Below, in pieces: positions 54,566 to 63,717 of a DNA stretch of 64,000 nucleotides (positions are counted from its first letter, which is position 1; each line of letters starts with the position of its first letter). The stretch spans positions 1 through 64,000 of IMG/VR virus record IMGVR_UViG_3300025141_014484. The stretch is one strand, 5' to 3'. The notes beneath the pieces were generated by a model. It made no database searches. It had not been told where the DNA came from and saw only the letters and a program-made list of their open reading frames with translations. Source of the stretch: a virus. Both the position numbers and the translations under genes were made by a program.

Positions 54566-57500
54566 ATGTCTCGCCATATTATACTTTTTGATCGTAATTC
54601 TCTCGTTGGGGTGGCTCGAAAAACCCGGCGTTCCGGCTGGGAACTCACCACAGATGCCGCCAGAGGCCATCCGATGATTAGTCGGCAATCCCCCGCGACC
54701 GCAGATTACTTTAGGAAATCTGCGGCACTATATTATAGTTGGGATGAGGGCACCAGGCCCGGGGACTATAGTAAATTACGTATTTTAAGTGGCCGAGCGC
54801 GCCGCGGCGAGCTTTGGCGGCTTGGCAGTGTCAACGAGACAGTTGGGCTTAATGTAACAAACCAAGTCGATTTTGAGTCGAATATACTTTTGCCGCCGCT
54901 CGCGACAGACTTACAGGAGGCCTTCGATTCCTTCGCTCAGAGCGCTTGGGCCACTTGGGGCAACGCAGGGGCGCAACTGGACATTCTTTTTCGAGCTGGC
55001 AACGGATCAGCATGGGGAGAAGACATAGTAGTAAAGATCCAAGGAGATAATAGTGCGTGGGTGCAGAGATCCAACTATGCCGGAGTTTCTGGGGTCTTAA
55101 GGGAGCTGTTTAATGAGCCTTATTGGTCTAATTGGCAAGCTTATGTGATGGGTGGCTTGGCCCTAGGGGACAATGATGAAACAGAACAGGATATAGAGGG
55201 CGGACATATTGATCGCTCCGGCATCCCGGGCGTCTTCGGCCCCGACATGGTCAATAGACCTTATCTTGATCACAATACTAAAATTAATTTAATGTTGCCC
55301 CAAGACATAAGCACGAGCGCCACTTATGGATATTATAGTGCATTTTTTGATCAATTGAAAAATAATCCAAACGTGAAGGAAGTTTACATTCCCAATTTTT
55401 ATTTGGTAAGTTCTATTCTATCAGCGGGAGGTAACTATTCCTACCCAACCTTATATAATAATTATAATCAGGATCAGTCACCCGTCGCCCCCTTGCCGGC
55501 GTCTGTTAGTAAAGTAAAAGAACTTCTATCTGAAGCCGTAGCATCGTCCCATCCCAGTGGCGATGATGTTCTAGACTCGTCTGTACCGCTCACGATTAAT
55601 AATATTCAGATATCCCCCCAGACACCAAATTCCTTACTATCCCGCTTCGCGCGCGCCGACTTCACCGCAACTAGTTCTCTTGTCGCGGTAGAAAATGCAA
55701 ATAAACATATTGGCCTGACAGCCCAGATGGTGAAATCGCAGGAGACCACACAGACGTCTATAGTATCGGATATGAATGTGCAGGATAATATTTACCCCTG
55801 TTCTATAAATATACAATTTTCATCGCCAACGGCCGGCACTGAGGAACCCGAGATAGTGCAGTCCTTAAGCTTAGATGGCAATGATTCGCGTGAGACCTTC
55901 TATAATTTTGTATTGTATGAGGTTATGAAAGCCAACATCTTGAACTATAAAAATGAGCCTGCGGACGCTGCTGTCCCGCTCTATGAAGAAATTCCTTTTT
56001 CTGCGAAGATCGTATACGACGCGGACATTCGCTATAGAGGCATTGATTGGACGGGCACCGGCCCATGGGAGCAACAATCGCCGGGGAACACAGCCCGGGA
56101 GGAGTATCCACTTCGAACTATCGATTTTGCAAATATGTTTAGAAATATATATCAACAACAAGATTATAATTTTTATGGTTCCGGATCAAACTATAATGGA
56201 TTTATAGGGCAAACAGAGGCATATAATGTTGTGGATGGAAAAGGAATTATTGTTGGCCAACGGTATAAGCCGATCGGCCCGACCGCGAACGGGAATTTCG
56301 CCGAACCGGGCGCCATCGATTTTCATAATGCCGCCTTCGGCCTTCTGGGCGCGGCCAACTCAATCGAATTCTACACGGATCTTGCAGGTTTTACTAACGA
56401 AAAGATGCGATCAGTTTATGATATTTTCAGTCATACATACGCGTTCGCTGAACCACTCGTTTTTAAATTAGATAAACACGAAGTCTTACCTAATGGCGAC
56501 GTAAAAGGGGAGCCGATCCAAAGTATTTATATACCAAAAACAGGCGATGTAGTAAAATACAAAGATACACAGGTTTTTGCTGGTAAACAATACAAGTATA
56601 AGTTCTACTCTTATAATTTAGTAGAAGGGAACAGCTATTTATATGATTCTCCACAGGTATACCCAACGATCCAGGGGGCATATCCAAGTCAACTTGGGCG
56701 ACGTTTGGGCTTCTATACGGACCAAAGCCCCGGCGGAGTCAATGTAGGCAGAATCTGGAATGATCTGGGTCAACAGGACCTTGTTAAAAATGTATATGTT
56801 GGGAAGCTACTAAATTTCACCGGTGAACACACCCACAGCGTTAAGCATTTGGATGACAGCGACGCGGCTTTATATTCAGACCTTCCCGCTTCCCCCTACT
56901 TTGTAGATGTCCAGCGCGACGATATCAGTACCAATATGGTGGGGGTCGAAGTCTCGGACCCCGGCCCCATGGAGTCGCAGAAGGTGCACATCCCCTTCGG
57001 CCCTCAGGACAATCCGACCTACCTCGGGTTCACCACCATTGATCGACAACCCGAAGGCCTTATCCTCTCCATCGAAAACGCCTTAAATGCCACCTCTACG
57101 GGCAATCCCTGGAAGGTAAGGTTCTTTGTCGATAAGGACAATTGGGGCCAAGGAAGATTCGTGATCGCCCACCGCAGCGCCCTCGTGCTCTCCACCGCCG
57201 ACCCCAACCTCTTCGCCCACCGCAGGGGTCTCTGGGAGGCCCTTAGCTGGTCCCAAGAGTATGAAGACTTAGCTCCTACCTCCGGCCAATTCCACCTGCC
57301 CGACGGTTACCTCTGGAGTAATTATTTGGATTTATTCGGCTTAGGCACAGCGCGACATTCGGTTTTGTCAGGCGGCCCTGGCCCTCGATACAACCTGATG
57401 TTTGGAACCGGCCCACATAGCCCCAATCCTACCATTCCATGGGATGAAAACGAAGCTCAAGAGAGGGGAACCGCCAAGGTTACCGTAAAAAATCGAAAGT

Positions 57501-58315
57501 CTCTAAAGATAATTGAATTAGAAATTGGCGAAACTAATCCCGTAGCAGTTACAGACTTGCCGCCCCAGTTCCCTAATGTGGATATTTTCCCGCTCAGAGG
57601 AGTCAACAACAAAATTAAAATACTCTTGAACGAATCCAATCATACAGATTCCTATGTTCCTATTATTATTAATGCTTCTGATGAACAAATTTTTGAAGAT
57701 GTCAGAATTGCTCAAGGGCGCAACATTGGCGAAGGCCTTCTTTTTGGGTCAGACGATAGCAAGATTCAATTTGAAATTTATCGAATCGAAACAGAACCAA
57801 CTTCTTATGCTGATTTTTCTGGTCATCGAAGCCATAATCTTGATACTGTGACACCGTCGGGTATAAGCGTCGAAAGCGCTAGCACTGTGGACATAATTCA
57901 ACCTAATACAGTATATTATTATTGCTTTAGGACTGTGGATAAAAATGGTTATATTTCCAACCCTAGTCCTGTTCTAAAGGTACAAATGATCGACGATAAT
58001 GGTCGTATTTACCCCATAATAGAGCCATATACTGTTGAGCCGAAAGAAATCAGAAAGACAGAAAAATCTTTTAAAAGATATCTAGAGATAGATGCCTCCC
58101 TAGAGGAGAAAAATATTAATTTAGGATCCCCGCCAGATCTTTCGTCGGCTGGCTCGTTGGTGTTCCCTCCAACCGTGGAAATGGGAGACGTAATATGGGG
58201 TAGCGCAACCACCTTTAAGGTAAGGATAATTAGCAAAGACACGGGAAGAAAATTGGACTTGAATATAGATTTTGATATAGAAGCAATACCTAATCCTAAA
58301 TTACAAGGAAATTAA
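54566..58315 (+). CDS. Large virion structural protein, 1249 residues, FN3-like C-terminal part
   Basis: Mostly unrecognised beta-rich protein with many Gly, Ser and Asn. Around residues 1065-1150, EIYRIETEPTSYADFSG, TPSGISVESAST and NTVYYYCFRTVDKNGYISNPSPV fit a fibronectin type III-like fold, often found in tail fibres and baseplate proteins as a spacer or glycan-contact domain. The N terminus (RHIILFDRNSLVGVA) is unfamiliar. It would be a long tail or fibre subunit. No catalytic motif seen. It ends 12 bases before a second copy of the candidate late promoter. Confidence 0.65.
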   Translation: MSRHIILFDRNSLVGVARKTRRSGWELTTDAARGHPMISRQSPATADYFRKSAALYYSWDEGTRPGDYSKLRILSGRARRGELWRLGSVNETVGLNVTNQVDFESNILLPPLATDLQEAFDSFAQSAWATWGNAGAQLDILFRAGNGSAWGEDIVVKIQGDNSAWVQRSNYAGVSGVLRELFNEPYWSNWQAYVMGGLALGDNDETEQDIEGGHIDRSGIPGVFGPDMVNRPYLDHNTKINLMLPQDISTSATYGYYSAFFDQLKNNPNVKEVYIPNFYLVSSILSAGGNYSYPTLYNNYNQDQSPVAPLPASVSKVKELLSEAVASSHPSGDDVLDSSVPLTINNIQISPQTPNSLLSRFARADFTATSSLVAVENANKHIGLTAQMVKSQETTQTSIVSDMNVQDNIYPCSINIQFSSPTAGTEEPEIVQSLSLDGNDSRETFYNFVLYEVMKANILNYKNEPADAAVPLYEEIPFSAKIVYDADIRYRGIDWTGTGPWEQQSPGNTAREEYPLRTIDFANMFRNIYQQQDYNFYGSGSNYNGFIGQTEAYNVVDGKGIIVGQRYKPIGPTANGNFAEPGAIDFHNAAFGLLGAANSIEFYTDLAGFTNEKMRSVYDIFSHTYAFAEPLVFKLDKHEVLPNGDVKGEPIQSIYIPKTGDVVKYKDTQVFAGKQYKYKFYSYNLVEGNSYLYDSPQVYPTIQGAYPSQLGRRLGFYTDQSPGGVNVGRIWNDLGQQDLVKNVYVGKLLNFTGEHTHSVKHLDDSDAALYSDLPASPYFVDVQRDDISTNMVGVEVSDPGPMESQKVHIPFGPQDNPTYLGFTTIDRQPEGLILSIENALNATSTGNPWKVRFFVDKDNWGQGRFVIAHRSALVLSTADPNLFAHRRGLWEALSWSQEYEDLAPTSGQFHLPDGYLWSNYLDLFGLGTARHSVLSGGPGPRYNLMFGTGPHSPNPTIPWDENEAQERGTAKVTVKNRKSLKIIELEIGETNPVAVTDLPPQFPNVDIFPLRGVNNKIKILLNESNHTDSYVPIIINASDEQIFEDVRIAQGRNIGEGLLFGSDDSKIQFEIYRIETEPTSYADFSGHRSHNLDTVTPSGISVESASTVDIIQPNTVYYYCFRTVDKNGYISNPSPVLKVQMIDDNGRIYPIIEPYTVEPKEIRKTEKSFKRYLEIDASLEEKNINLGSPPDLSSAGSLVFPPTVEMGDVIWGSATTFKVRIISKDTGRKLDLNIDFDIEAIPNPKLQGN

Positions 58316-58326
58316 AAGATAGAGAA

Positions 58327-58340
58327 ACTATTTATAATGA
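58327..58340 (+). promoter_or_regulatory. Candidate late promoter before the 58357 tail gene
   Basis: ACTATTTATAATGA lies in the 41-base gap between two tail genes, 16 bases before the ATG, and differs by one base from the element at 36969-36982. AAGG follows it as a ribosome-binding site. A shared motif at a like distance in two of the few real gaps suggests a late promoter for a gp55-type sigma. The direction of the element is not settled by sequence alone. Confidence 0.45.
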
Positions 58341-58356
58341 ACAAGGATATAATATT

Positions 58357-59295
58357 ATGGCTTTTTTAGATAACTCGGGCGACATTATTTTGGACGCTGT
58401 GCTAACAGATACTGGGCGATTGCGCCTGGCAAAGGGTAACGGCACCTTTAATATTGTGAAGTTTGCCTTAGGGGATGATGAAATAGACTATGGACTATAC
58501 GACAAGAATAACGCCGGCGGTCAGACATACTATTCTCTTACCATTTTACAAACACCTGTTTTGGAAGCTTTTGCTAATAACTCATCAAGCATGAAATATA
58601 AATTGCTCTCTTTAACAAGAAATGACTTTTTATATTTACCGATAATCAAGCTTTTTGATGATGGTAATAGCGCTCGCCATGGATCCGGCACCTCCGCTAA
58701 ATATATTGTAGCAGTTGACAAGAACACAGTTGACACAATAGTAGGAACCGATCAGGTGCTGACAGCCGGTGTACTAAATGGGTTTCAACCTGGCCAAAGC
58801 GATCATTTGATAATCACTGATCAGGGCCTAGATACAAGTGCAATTTCGCAAGATGTACCACTTGATTCAGATTTGATTGAGACACAGTATCTGGTTGAAA
58901 TGGATAATCGATTGGGTAGCCTCGTCTCCCCGGTGGGCTCATCACCTATAAATGCATCTCAAAGTTTTGTTGATGATGATAACATAGCGTCTTATATCAT
59001 GACCTTAAATACAGACAGCGATTATGTAACAGAGTTGCCTACGGTTATCGATTCCTCCACTGGTGGCACGAAGATCAGCGGCCCCGTGGGAACGCGATTG
59101 CGCTTAAGAATGGCTGCATCAACCGGACTACGAACAACAGACTACTTATTTACGGTCCTTGGCAACACTGGAACCGAAGCTATTGGAAATCTAGCTTCTG
59201 CGACCTATAAATACATTGATACAACAGTGTCTATTTCTGGTCAGACTACAGGGTACCGCCTTGATCTACCGGTTAGATATGTTAAGAAGATATAG
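58357..59295 (+). CDS. Virion structural protein (shared N-terminal module A)
   Basis: A 312-residue protein. Residues 1-50 (AFLDNSGDIILDAVLTDTG, RLRLAKGNGTFNIVKFALGDDEIDYG) match the N terminus of the 50235 protein. The rest is beta-rich with SQSFVDDDN and TDSDYVTELPTVIDSSTGG. A tail or baseplate subunit is the best guess. It starts behind the second candidate late promoter and ends 10 bases before the next gene. A TATAAATA box at 59206-59213 in its last codons could also drive the next gene. Confidence 0.7.
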   Translation: MAFLDNSGDIILDAVLTDTGRLRLAKGNGTFNIVKFALGDDEIDYGLYDKNNAGGQTYYSLTILQTPVLEAFANNSSSMKYKLLSLTRNDFLYLPIIKLFDDGNSARHGSGTSAKYIVAVDKNTVDTIVGTDQVLTAGVLNGFQPGQSDHLIITDQGLDTSAISQDVPLDSDLIETQYLVEMDNRLGSLVSPVGSSPINASQSFVDDDNIASYIMTLNTDSDYVTELPTVIDSSTGGTKISGPVGTRLRLRMAASTGLRTTDYLFTVLGNTGTEAIGNLASATYKYIDTTVSISGQTTGYRLDLPVRYVKKI

Positions 59296-59305
59296 GGAAT
59301 AAAAA

Positions 59306-60385
59306 ATGGCTAGTATATATAAATCTTTCACCTCCAACGATATTACAACTGTAAGGGACATGCTGCATGAAGCGGTGCCTTTGACGGGCACTATTGTATC
59401 TGGAACTTATAATGATGGGAATATTAAAGTATATTCTCATGATATGTTTGAGTCTGTTTTCGACTATCCGTATCTGAGTTCGTCGGCCAATCATATTTTT
59501 GATTTGACAAATGGCTATTCAAACAACTCCGCTCTCTCAGGAGCAACGACGGCTTATAATGAAAGTAAAAAAATCAACGTGTATAATGAAATGGCTCAAA
59601 TTCTTGCAGGATTTGATGAAACTGGTGCAGTTCGAGAGTTTGACCGCGATGGAGACCTGACTGGCGGGGACAAGATTCAGGATGCCTTCTTCGTTAACTT
59701 TGCGAGATTACTAACAAAAGACGAGATTAAAAAACAATCTTTCACGCTTCAGGTGCTTACAGGTAGCATGGTAACTTCCTCAATGGATGTGTTAACAATT
59801 TCCGATTATGGGGCCCTAACTTCATATAAAACCAACTCGCCAGCCGGCGAATATGGAATCCTGTATACTGGTTCTGCCGCGGCCGAAAATTCCGGCGTAG
59901 GACTTATTTACTATCAGGCCGGCATCGCGGTGCTAACTGCCAGCATATTTGATGGCGACAATTTAACTTCAGCGCGCGGCGCGACTGGATACAATATCGG
60001 CCCAAATATGGCCAATGATGCGACAGTTTCGGATAATTATGATAATGTTTCGCAACTGTTTGTTTCTGGCTCAATTTCCGGTTCAGCCGACGCCTTCAGA
60101 AATAGATTATATAATATTTCTTTCAATAACACAATTGAGATAAATTCAACCATCTACTTTGCCCGGGCAAACAATAATGAGTTTAACTATTCAAGTAACC
60201 CAACTTATTTATCGTCTAGCACAATAGTGGTAAAGAACAACGCTCAAGAGCTCCCTCTGTCGTTTGTGACGTCGGTCGGCCTTTATTCAGCCGACAATGA
60301 ACTATTGGCTAATGCAAAGTTGTCCGAACCTCTAGAGAAAAATCCCACAGATGAGTTTGTACTAAGAGTAAGATTAGATTATTAA
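59306..60385 (+). CDS. Virion structural protein, paralogue of the next gene
   Basis: A 359-residue beta-rich protein. Its second half matches the next protein in order: NFARLLTKDEIKKQSFTLQVLTGS, then GLIYYQAGIAVLTASIF, NPTYLSSST, and the end VGLYSADNELLANAKLSEPLEKNP. It ends in LRVRLDY, like LKIKLDI of the next. Tandem paralogues of this kind are usually parts of one tail or fibre complex. The ATG at 59306 lies shortly after GGGAAT. No catalytic motif or known domain. Confidence 0.72.
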   Translation: MASIYKSFTSNDITTVRDMLHEAVPLTGTIVSGTYNDGNIKVYSHDMFESVFDYPYLSSSANHIFDLTNGYSNNSALSGATTAYNESKKINVYNEMAQILAGFDETGAVREFDRDGDLTGGDKIQDAFFVNFARLLTKDEIKKQSFTLQVLTGSMVTSSMDVLTISDYGALTSYKTNSPAGEYGILYTGSAAAENSGVGLIYYQAGIAVLTASIFDGDNLTSARGATGYNIGPNMANDATVSDNYDNVSQLFVSGSISGSADAFRNRLYNISFNNTIEINSTIYFARANNNEFNYSSNPTYLSSSTIVVKNNAQELPLSFVTSVGLYSADNELLANAKLSEPLEKNPTDEFVLRVRLDY

Positions 60386-60394
60386 GACAATGCG

Positions 60395-61753
60395 ATGGCT
60401 TATATTTTTAAATTCAAAAGCAGTGATAAGGTCATCAACCTTGTAAAGACTTTTCCAAAAGCTTCTTTTGCATTTTACGGCGGTAACTCTTATTACAATA
60501 ATCAATATTCCCTAAGCGGAGCTTTTACTAGCTCAATTCTCGCTGCCCCTTCGGGATATATTTCTTTATACGAGCAAAGTGTTGACCGTGATGGAACGAT
60601 AAATTTTGACTCTTCTCTGCTCCTTAACGCTCAGGTCAGAGATCCTTTTGGGTATGCGGTTTCCGCGTCTGTCGATCCTACAACCTTTTATATTGGGAAT
60701 AACCCAACTTATGCTGTCTTTAAAGTAAAAGACGGAACGCGTATTAATTTTAAGACAGTTTCAAAAGCCGAGTTCAACACAACAGAGGGTGGAACGCCGC
60801 TATATAGTACCTATCCCCTAACGGCATCATTACAAAAGCATTATTATACTGCAGCAATGTCAAGGCATACAAGATCTTATTTGGACCTGGGGCCCAACAC
60901 CAACCCGCTCGTCATCGCCGATGACTTGCCTGTCACTGGTTCAGTTACTTATTTGTATGCTCTTAAAAACACGATGAATTATTACTCTGTTATGAGCAGA
61001 AATTATCAATTTTCCTCCTCGGTGAGGGACCTTGGCGCAAGCGGCTCATCCCCGGGCGCAACAGAGGTTGGCCTCGTTACAATTCCCTCTATTTTTTATG
61101 GTGATAATATTGACAAGGGAACTGTTAATCTTAAGTTTTATGTTACGGGGACACTCATCGGCGAACTTCAAGACACAAATCGAAATGGAGACCTAATCCA
61201 AATAGGACCACAATCTTCACAGGGTTCTGGCTCTGTTGCTGGAGTCGTTTTATATAAAGAAGGGTTTATAGTTTTAACCGGCTCCTGGGACCTGTCTAGT
61301 GGAGCACACACCGAGAACTATGGAACCACCACCAATGTTCCATCGTGGCTGACCTTTGCTCAAACCATTTCTTCCTCAGCGCCACTTGCGGTGAGTTCTA
61401 GTTGGGCACTAGATTTTAACGGGTCACATAAGGTTCCCACAATGACTTTATTTGCGCATGCTAAAAAGGGTGACCTGAACCACTCGAACAACCCGACCTA
61501 TGTGAGCAAGAATACTCAAATTTTATTAAGCTCAGGATCCGAAGGATATACACAAAACCCAGAAGCCGCTATAGCGAATGTGGTAAGTTCTTCTTTCCCC
61601 GATCCAACTGGATCATTCGTAAAGACAACTTACATATCAAAAATTGGTATTTACGATAAAAATAAAAATCTAATTGGAATTGCAAATTTGGCAAAACCAG
61701 TTAAAAAGATGCCGCACCGAGACTTTACTTTTAAGATTAAGCTGGATATCTGA
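60395..61753 (+). CDS. Virion structural protein, paralogue of the previous gene
   Basis: A 452-residue protein, larger than its tandem paralogue at 59306. Shared blocks include PSIFYGDNIDKGTVNLKFYVTGT, GVVLYKEGFIVLTGSW, NPTYVSKNT and IGIYDKNKNLIGIANLAKPVKK. The first 200 residues are extra or divergent (AYIFKFKSSDKVINLVKTF, SLYEQSVDRDGTINF). It probably joins the same tail structure as the former. It ends the structural block; the resolvase gene starts 12 bases later. Confidence 0.72.
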   Translation: MAYIFKFKSSDKVINLVKTFPKASFAFYGGNSYYNNQYSLSGAFTSSILAAPSGYISLYEQSVDRDGTINFDSSLLLNAQVRDPFGYAVSASVDPTTFYIGNNPTYAVFKVKDGTRINFKTVSKAEFNTTEGGTPLYSTYPLTASLQKHYYTAAMSRHTRSYLDLGPNTNPLVIADDLPVTGSVTYLYALKNTMNYYSVMSRNYQFSSSVRDLGASGSSPGATEVGLVTIPSIFYGDNIDKGTVNLKFYVTGTLIGELQDTNRNGDLIQIGPQSSQGSGSVAGVVLYKEGFIVLTGSWDLSSGAHTENYGTTTNVPSWLTFAQTISSSAPLAVSSSWALDFNGSHKVPTMTLFAHAKKGDLNHSNNPTYVSKNTQILLSSGSEGYTQNPEAAIANVVSSSFPDPTGSFVKTTYISKIGIYDKNKNLIGIANLAKPVKKMPHRDFTFKIKLDI

Positions 61754-61765
61754 TAAAATATCAAA

Positions 61766-62299
61766 ATGATATTAGGCTTAGACATTTCAACCAGCATTAC
61801 TGGTTATACAGTATTGGACCACGGAGGCAAGATCCTCGCATGCGATCATATTGACTTACGAAAAGAAAAGAACTTCTTCAAGAAAATACAAATTGTATGT
61901 GATCGTCTGGAATCGTTGGACGATACATATAGCATAGAACAGGTATATGTTGAACAATCTCTCCAATCCTTTCGCTCCGGCTTCTCATCAGCACAAACCT
62001 TATCGCTTTTGTCAAAAATAAATGGCATTGTTTCGTGGTTGTGTTATAATATGTTTTACGGCGAACCCAAGTATCTCGCCGCCACCTCTGCCCGCAAGTT
62101 ATGCGGCATCAAAGTTCCCAAGGGCCAGAAAGCAAAAAAGGTTTCTTTGCAGTTTGTTGTTGACAACGTGCCTGGTTTTGAGGTAGAATACACTAGACAT
62201 GGAAATCCCAAGGCTGGTTATGCTGACCGGTCCGATAGCTATGTGATCGCAAAGGCAGGCTGGATCCGTGAAAGAGAAGAAGCTAAAGATACTGACTAA
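61766..62299 (+). CDS. RuvC-like Holliday-junction resolvase
   Basis: A 177-residue RNase H-fold nuclease of the RuvC family. MILGLDISTSITGY holds Asp6, QVYVEQSLQ holds Glu63, and YADRSDSYVIA holds Asp154 and Asp157, the four-acid metal site. Length fits RuvC. Phage RuvC-like enzymes resolve branched DNA in replication and before packaging, the job of gp49 in T4. Its 3' end overlaps the primase gene by 32 bases, so resolvase and primase are co-expressed. Confidence 0.9.
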   Translation: MILGLDISTSITGYTVLDHGGKILACDHIDLRKEKNFFKKIQIVCDRLESLDDTYSIEQVYVEQSLQSFRSGFSSAQTLSLLSKINGIVSWLCYNMFYGEPKYLAATSARKLCGIKVPKGQKAKKVSLQFVVDNVPGFEVEYTRHGNPKAGYADRSDSYVIAKAGWIREREEAKDTD

Positions 62300-63203
62300 T
62301 GTGTTGGGTGCCGGCTACCGGACCAACAATGAGTATCTTTTTAAATGCCCCTACTGCGAGCACCACAAGCGCAAATTCTCCGTAAATCTAGATAAAGGTT
62401 ACTATAAGTGCTGGGTGTGTGACACTCGAGGCAAGAACCTATACCGTGTCGTTCGCCGTTTTGGCACGAACCACGACAAGTCGCAGTGGCGAGACTTCAC
62501 TTCCGAGATTGATTTTGGTCAACTCGAAGATTTATTCGGCGAGAAAATAGAAGAAAAACAGATACTTGAGATGCCCGAAGGGTTCATCTCTTTGGCAAAT
62601 AGGGGGATGCCTCCTACCGGATTTGCAGCCATGAACTACCTACGACAGCGCGGGATCACCAAGCAAGACATTGTTTGGTGGAAGATGGGCTACTGCACCA
62701 AGGGAGAATACGAAGGCAGAATCATAATTCCATCGTTTGATGACGAGGGAGACTTGAGCTATTTTGTATCCCGATCTTATGATAGATCCTATTATCCTAA
62801 GTATAAGAACCCTCCGGCAAGCCGTAATATTATATTCAACGATTTGTTTGTGGATTGGAGTTCGGACATTATCTTGGTCGAAGGAATATTTGATGCGATT
62901 AATGCAGGCCGTAACGCGGTCCCTATTCTCGGCTCTACACTAAATCAGAACTCTGTTCTGCTTCGTAGGATCGTCAAAGAGGATGCAGGGGTTTATGTGG
63001 CACTCGACCCGGACGCAACGAAGAAAGAGCTTGAGATTATCAAGACTTTACTGGATTTTGATATTGAGGTTTGGAAGGTAAATATCGGCGACAACGAGGA
63101 TGTTGGCTCGATGAAAAAGGAACAATTCCAGAAATGCTTGGAAAATGCGACGCTTATCACTCCAGACAACTATTTATTGTTGACGCTTGCGATGTCAATA
63201 TGA
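62268..63203 (+). CDS. DNA primase, DnaG/gp61-like, GTG start
   Basis: A 311-residue primase. The N terminus has a zinc ribbon, Cys27-x2-Cys30 and Cys48-x2-Cys51 (CPYCEHHKRKF, YYKCWVC), which recognises the priming site. The TOPRIM catalytic part has Glu205 in ILVEGIFDAIN and Asp247-Pro-Asp249 in ALDPDATKK. It makes RNA primers for the replisome. It is close in size to T4 gp61 (342). The frame starts with GTG at 62268 within the RuvC-like gene; no ATG stands between this and the zinc ribbon. Confidence 0.9.
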   Translation: MKEKKLKILTNVLGAGYRTNNEYLFKCPYCEHHKRKFSVNLDKGYYKCWVCDTRGKNLYRVVRRFGTNHDKSQWRDFTSEIDFGQLEDLFGEKIEEKQILEMPEGFISLANRGMPPTGFAAMNYLRQRGITKQDIVWWKMGYCTKGEYEGRIIIPSFDDEGDLSYFVSRSYDRSYYPKYKNPPASRNIIFNDLFVDWSSDIILVEGIFDAINAGRNAVPILGSTLNQNSVLLRRIVKEDAGVYVALDPDATKKELEIIKTLLDFDIEVWKVNIGDNEDVGSMKKEQFQKCLENATLITPDNYLLLTLAMSI

Positions 63204-63206
63204 AGA

Positions 63207-63350
63207 ATGAAAGAGAACTATTCAAATCTACTAGCTGAGTTCAAGTCACTGATCCAGCAAGAAATGTGGAAACGACAGCTCATTCACGAAGCTAAAGATA
63301 CGTTCGGAAAAAGGAAGAAGCCAAATGAAGATAAGCAAAACAAGACTTAA
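63207..63350 (+). CDS. Small charged hypothetical protein
   Basis: A 47-residue frame from ATG 63207 to TAA 63348-63350: MKENYSNLLAEFKSLIQQEM and then a basic end (KRKKPNEDKQNK). It starts three bases after the primase stop and its end overlaps the next gene by 26 bases. No family and a weak ribosome-binding site. The dense packing around it is the main reason to accept it; otherwise the 120 bases between primase and the next gene would be empty. Confidence 0.45.
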   Translation: MKENYSNLLAEFKSLIQQEMWKRQLIHEAKDTFGKRKKPNEDKQNKT

Positions 63351-63717
63351 AGAGATTATCAAGGAAGAACTAAGCGGCTTTGACGGCGAGTCAAACCAGG
63401 ACGCAGAAGTAAGACTACAGCAAGTAGTCACCTCCTTGGGTGCCGGCGAAGACTTTGTGCACAAGATCCGCGATGCTATCGCCGAGGCTGCAGCCACTCA
63501 AACTCGGGCTCGAGCCCTAGAACTTATGATAGAAGCTCTGGAGATGCTGTCTCCTATGCAAGAGGCAGATACCCCCGACGAAGAAGAATCCGAAGAGGAA
63601 GAAGCTTTGGTGCTCCCCGACTTGGGAGCAGCAGGGGTCAAGAAATCACGTGAGCGCATGAAGCATCGCGCGAACGAACTAGAGCGCCAGAAAAAACTAA
63701 GGTATAAAAACAAATGA
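63325..63717 (+). CDS. Hypothetical protein with KISKTRLKEIIKEEL tag
   Basis: A 130-residue acidic, helical protein. The first 16 residues (MKISKTRLKEIIKEEL) are nearly the same as those of the next gene, a basic-acidic amphipathic helix. The middle is helix-rich (HKIRDAIAEAAATQTRARALEL), then comes a Glu-rich linker (DEEESEEEEALVL) and a basic coiled end (RMKHRANELERQKKLRYKNK). I recall similar N-terminal tags on many proteins of large marine phages; their use is unknown to me. AGGAAG precedes the ATG. Confidence 0.65.
   Translation: MKISKTRLKEIIKEELSGFDGESNQDAEVRLQQVVTSLGAGEDFVHKIRDAIAEAAATQTRARALELMIEALEMLSPMQEADTPDEEESEEEEALVLPDLGAAGVKKSRERMKHRANELERQKKLRYKNK

Noticed and set aside
59206-59213. 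Perfect T4 late box TATAAATA
   Set aside because: It lies within the last codons of a gene, 93 bases before the next start, and AT-rich coding DNA can give this by chance. Left as a possibility for the 59306 gene only.
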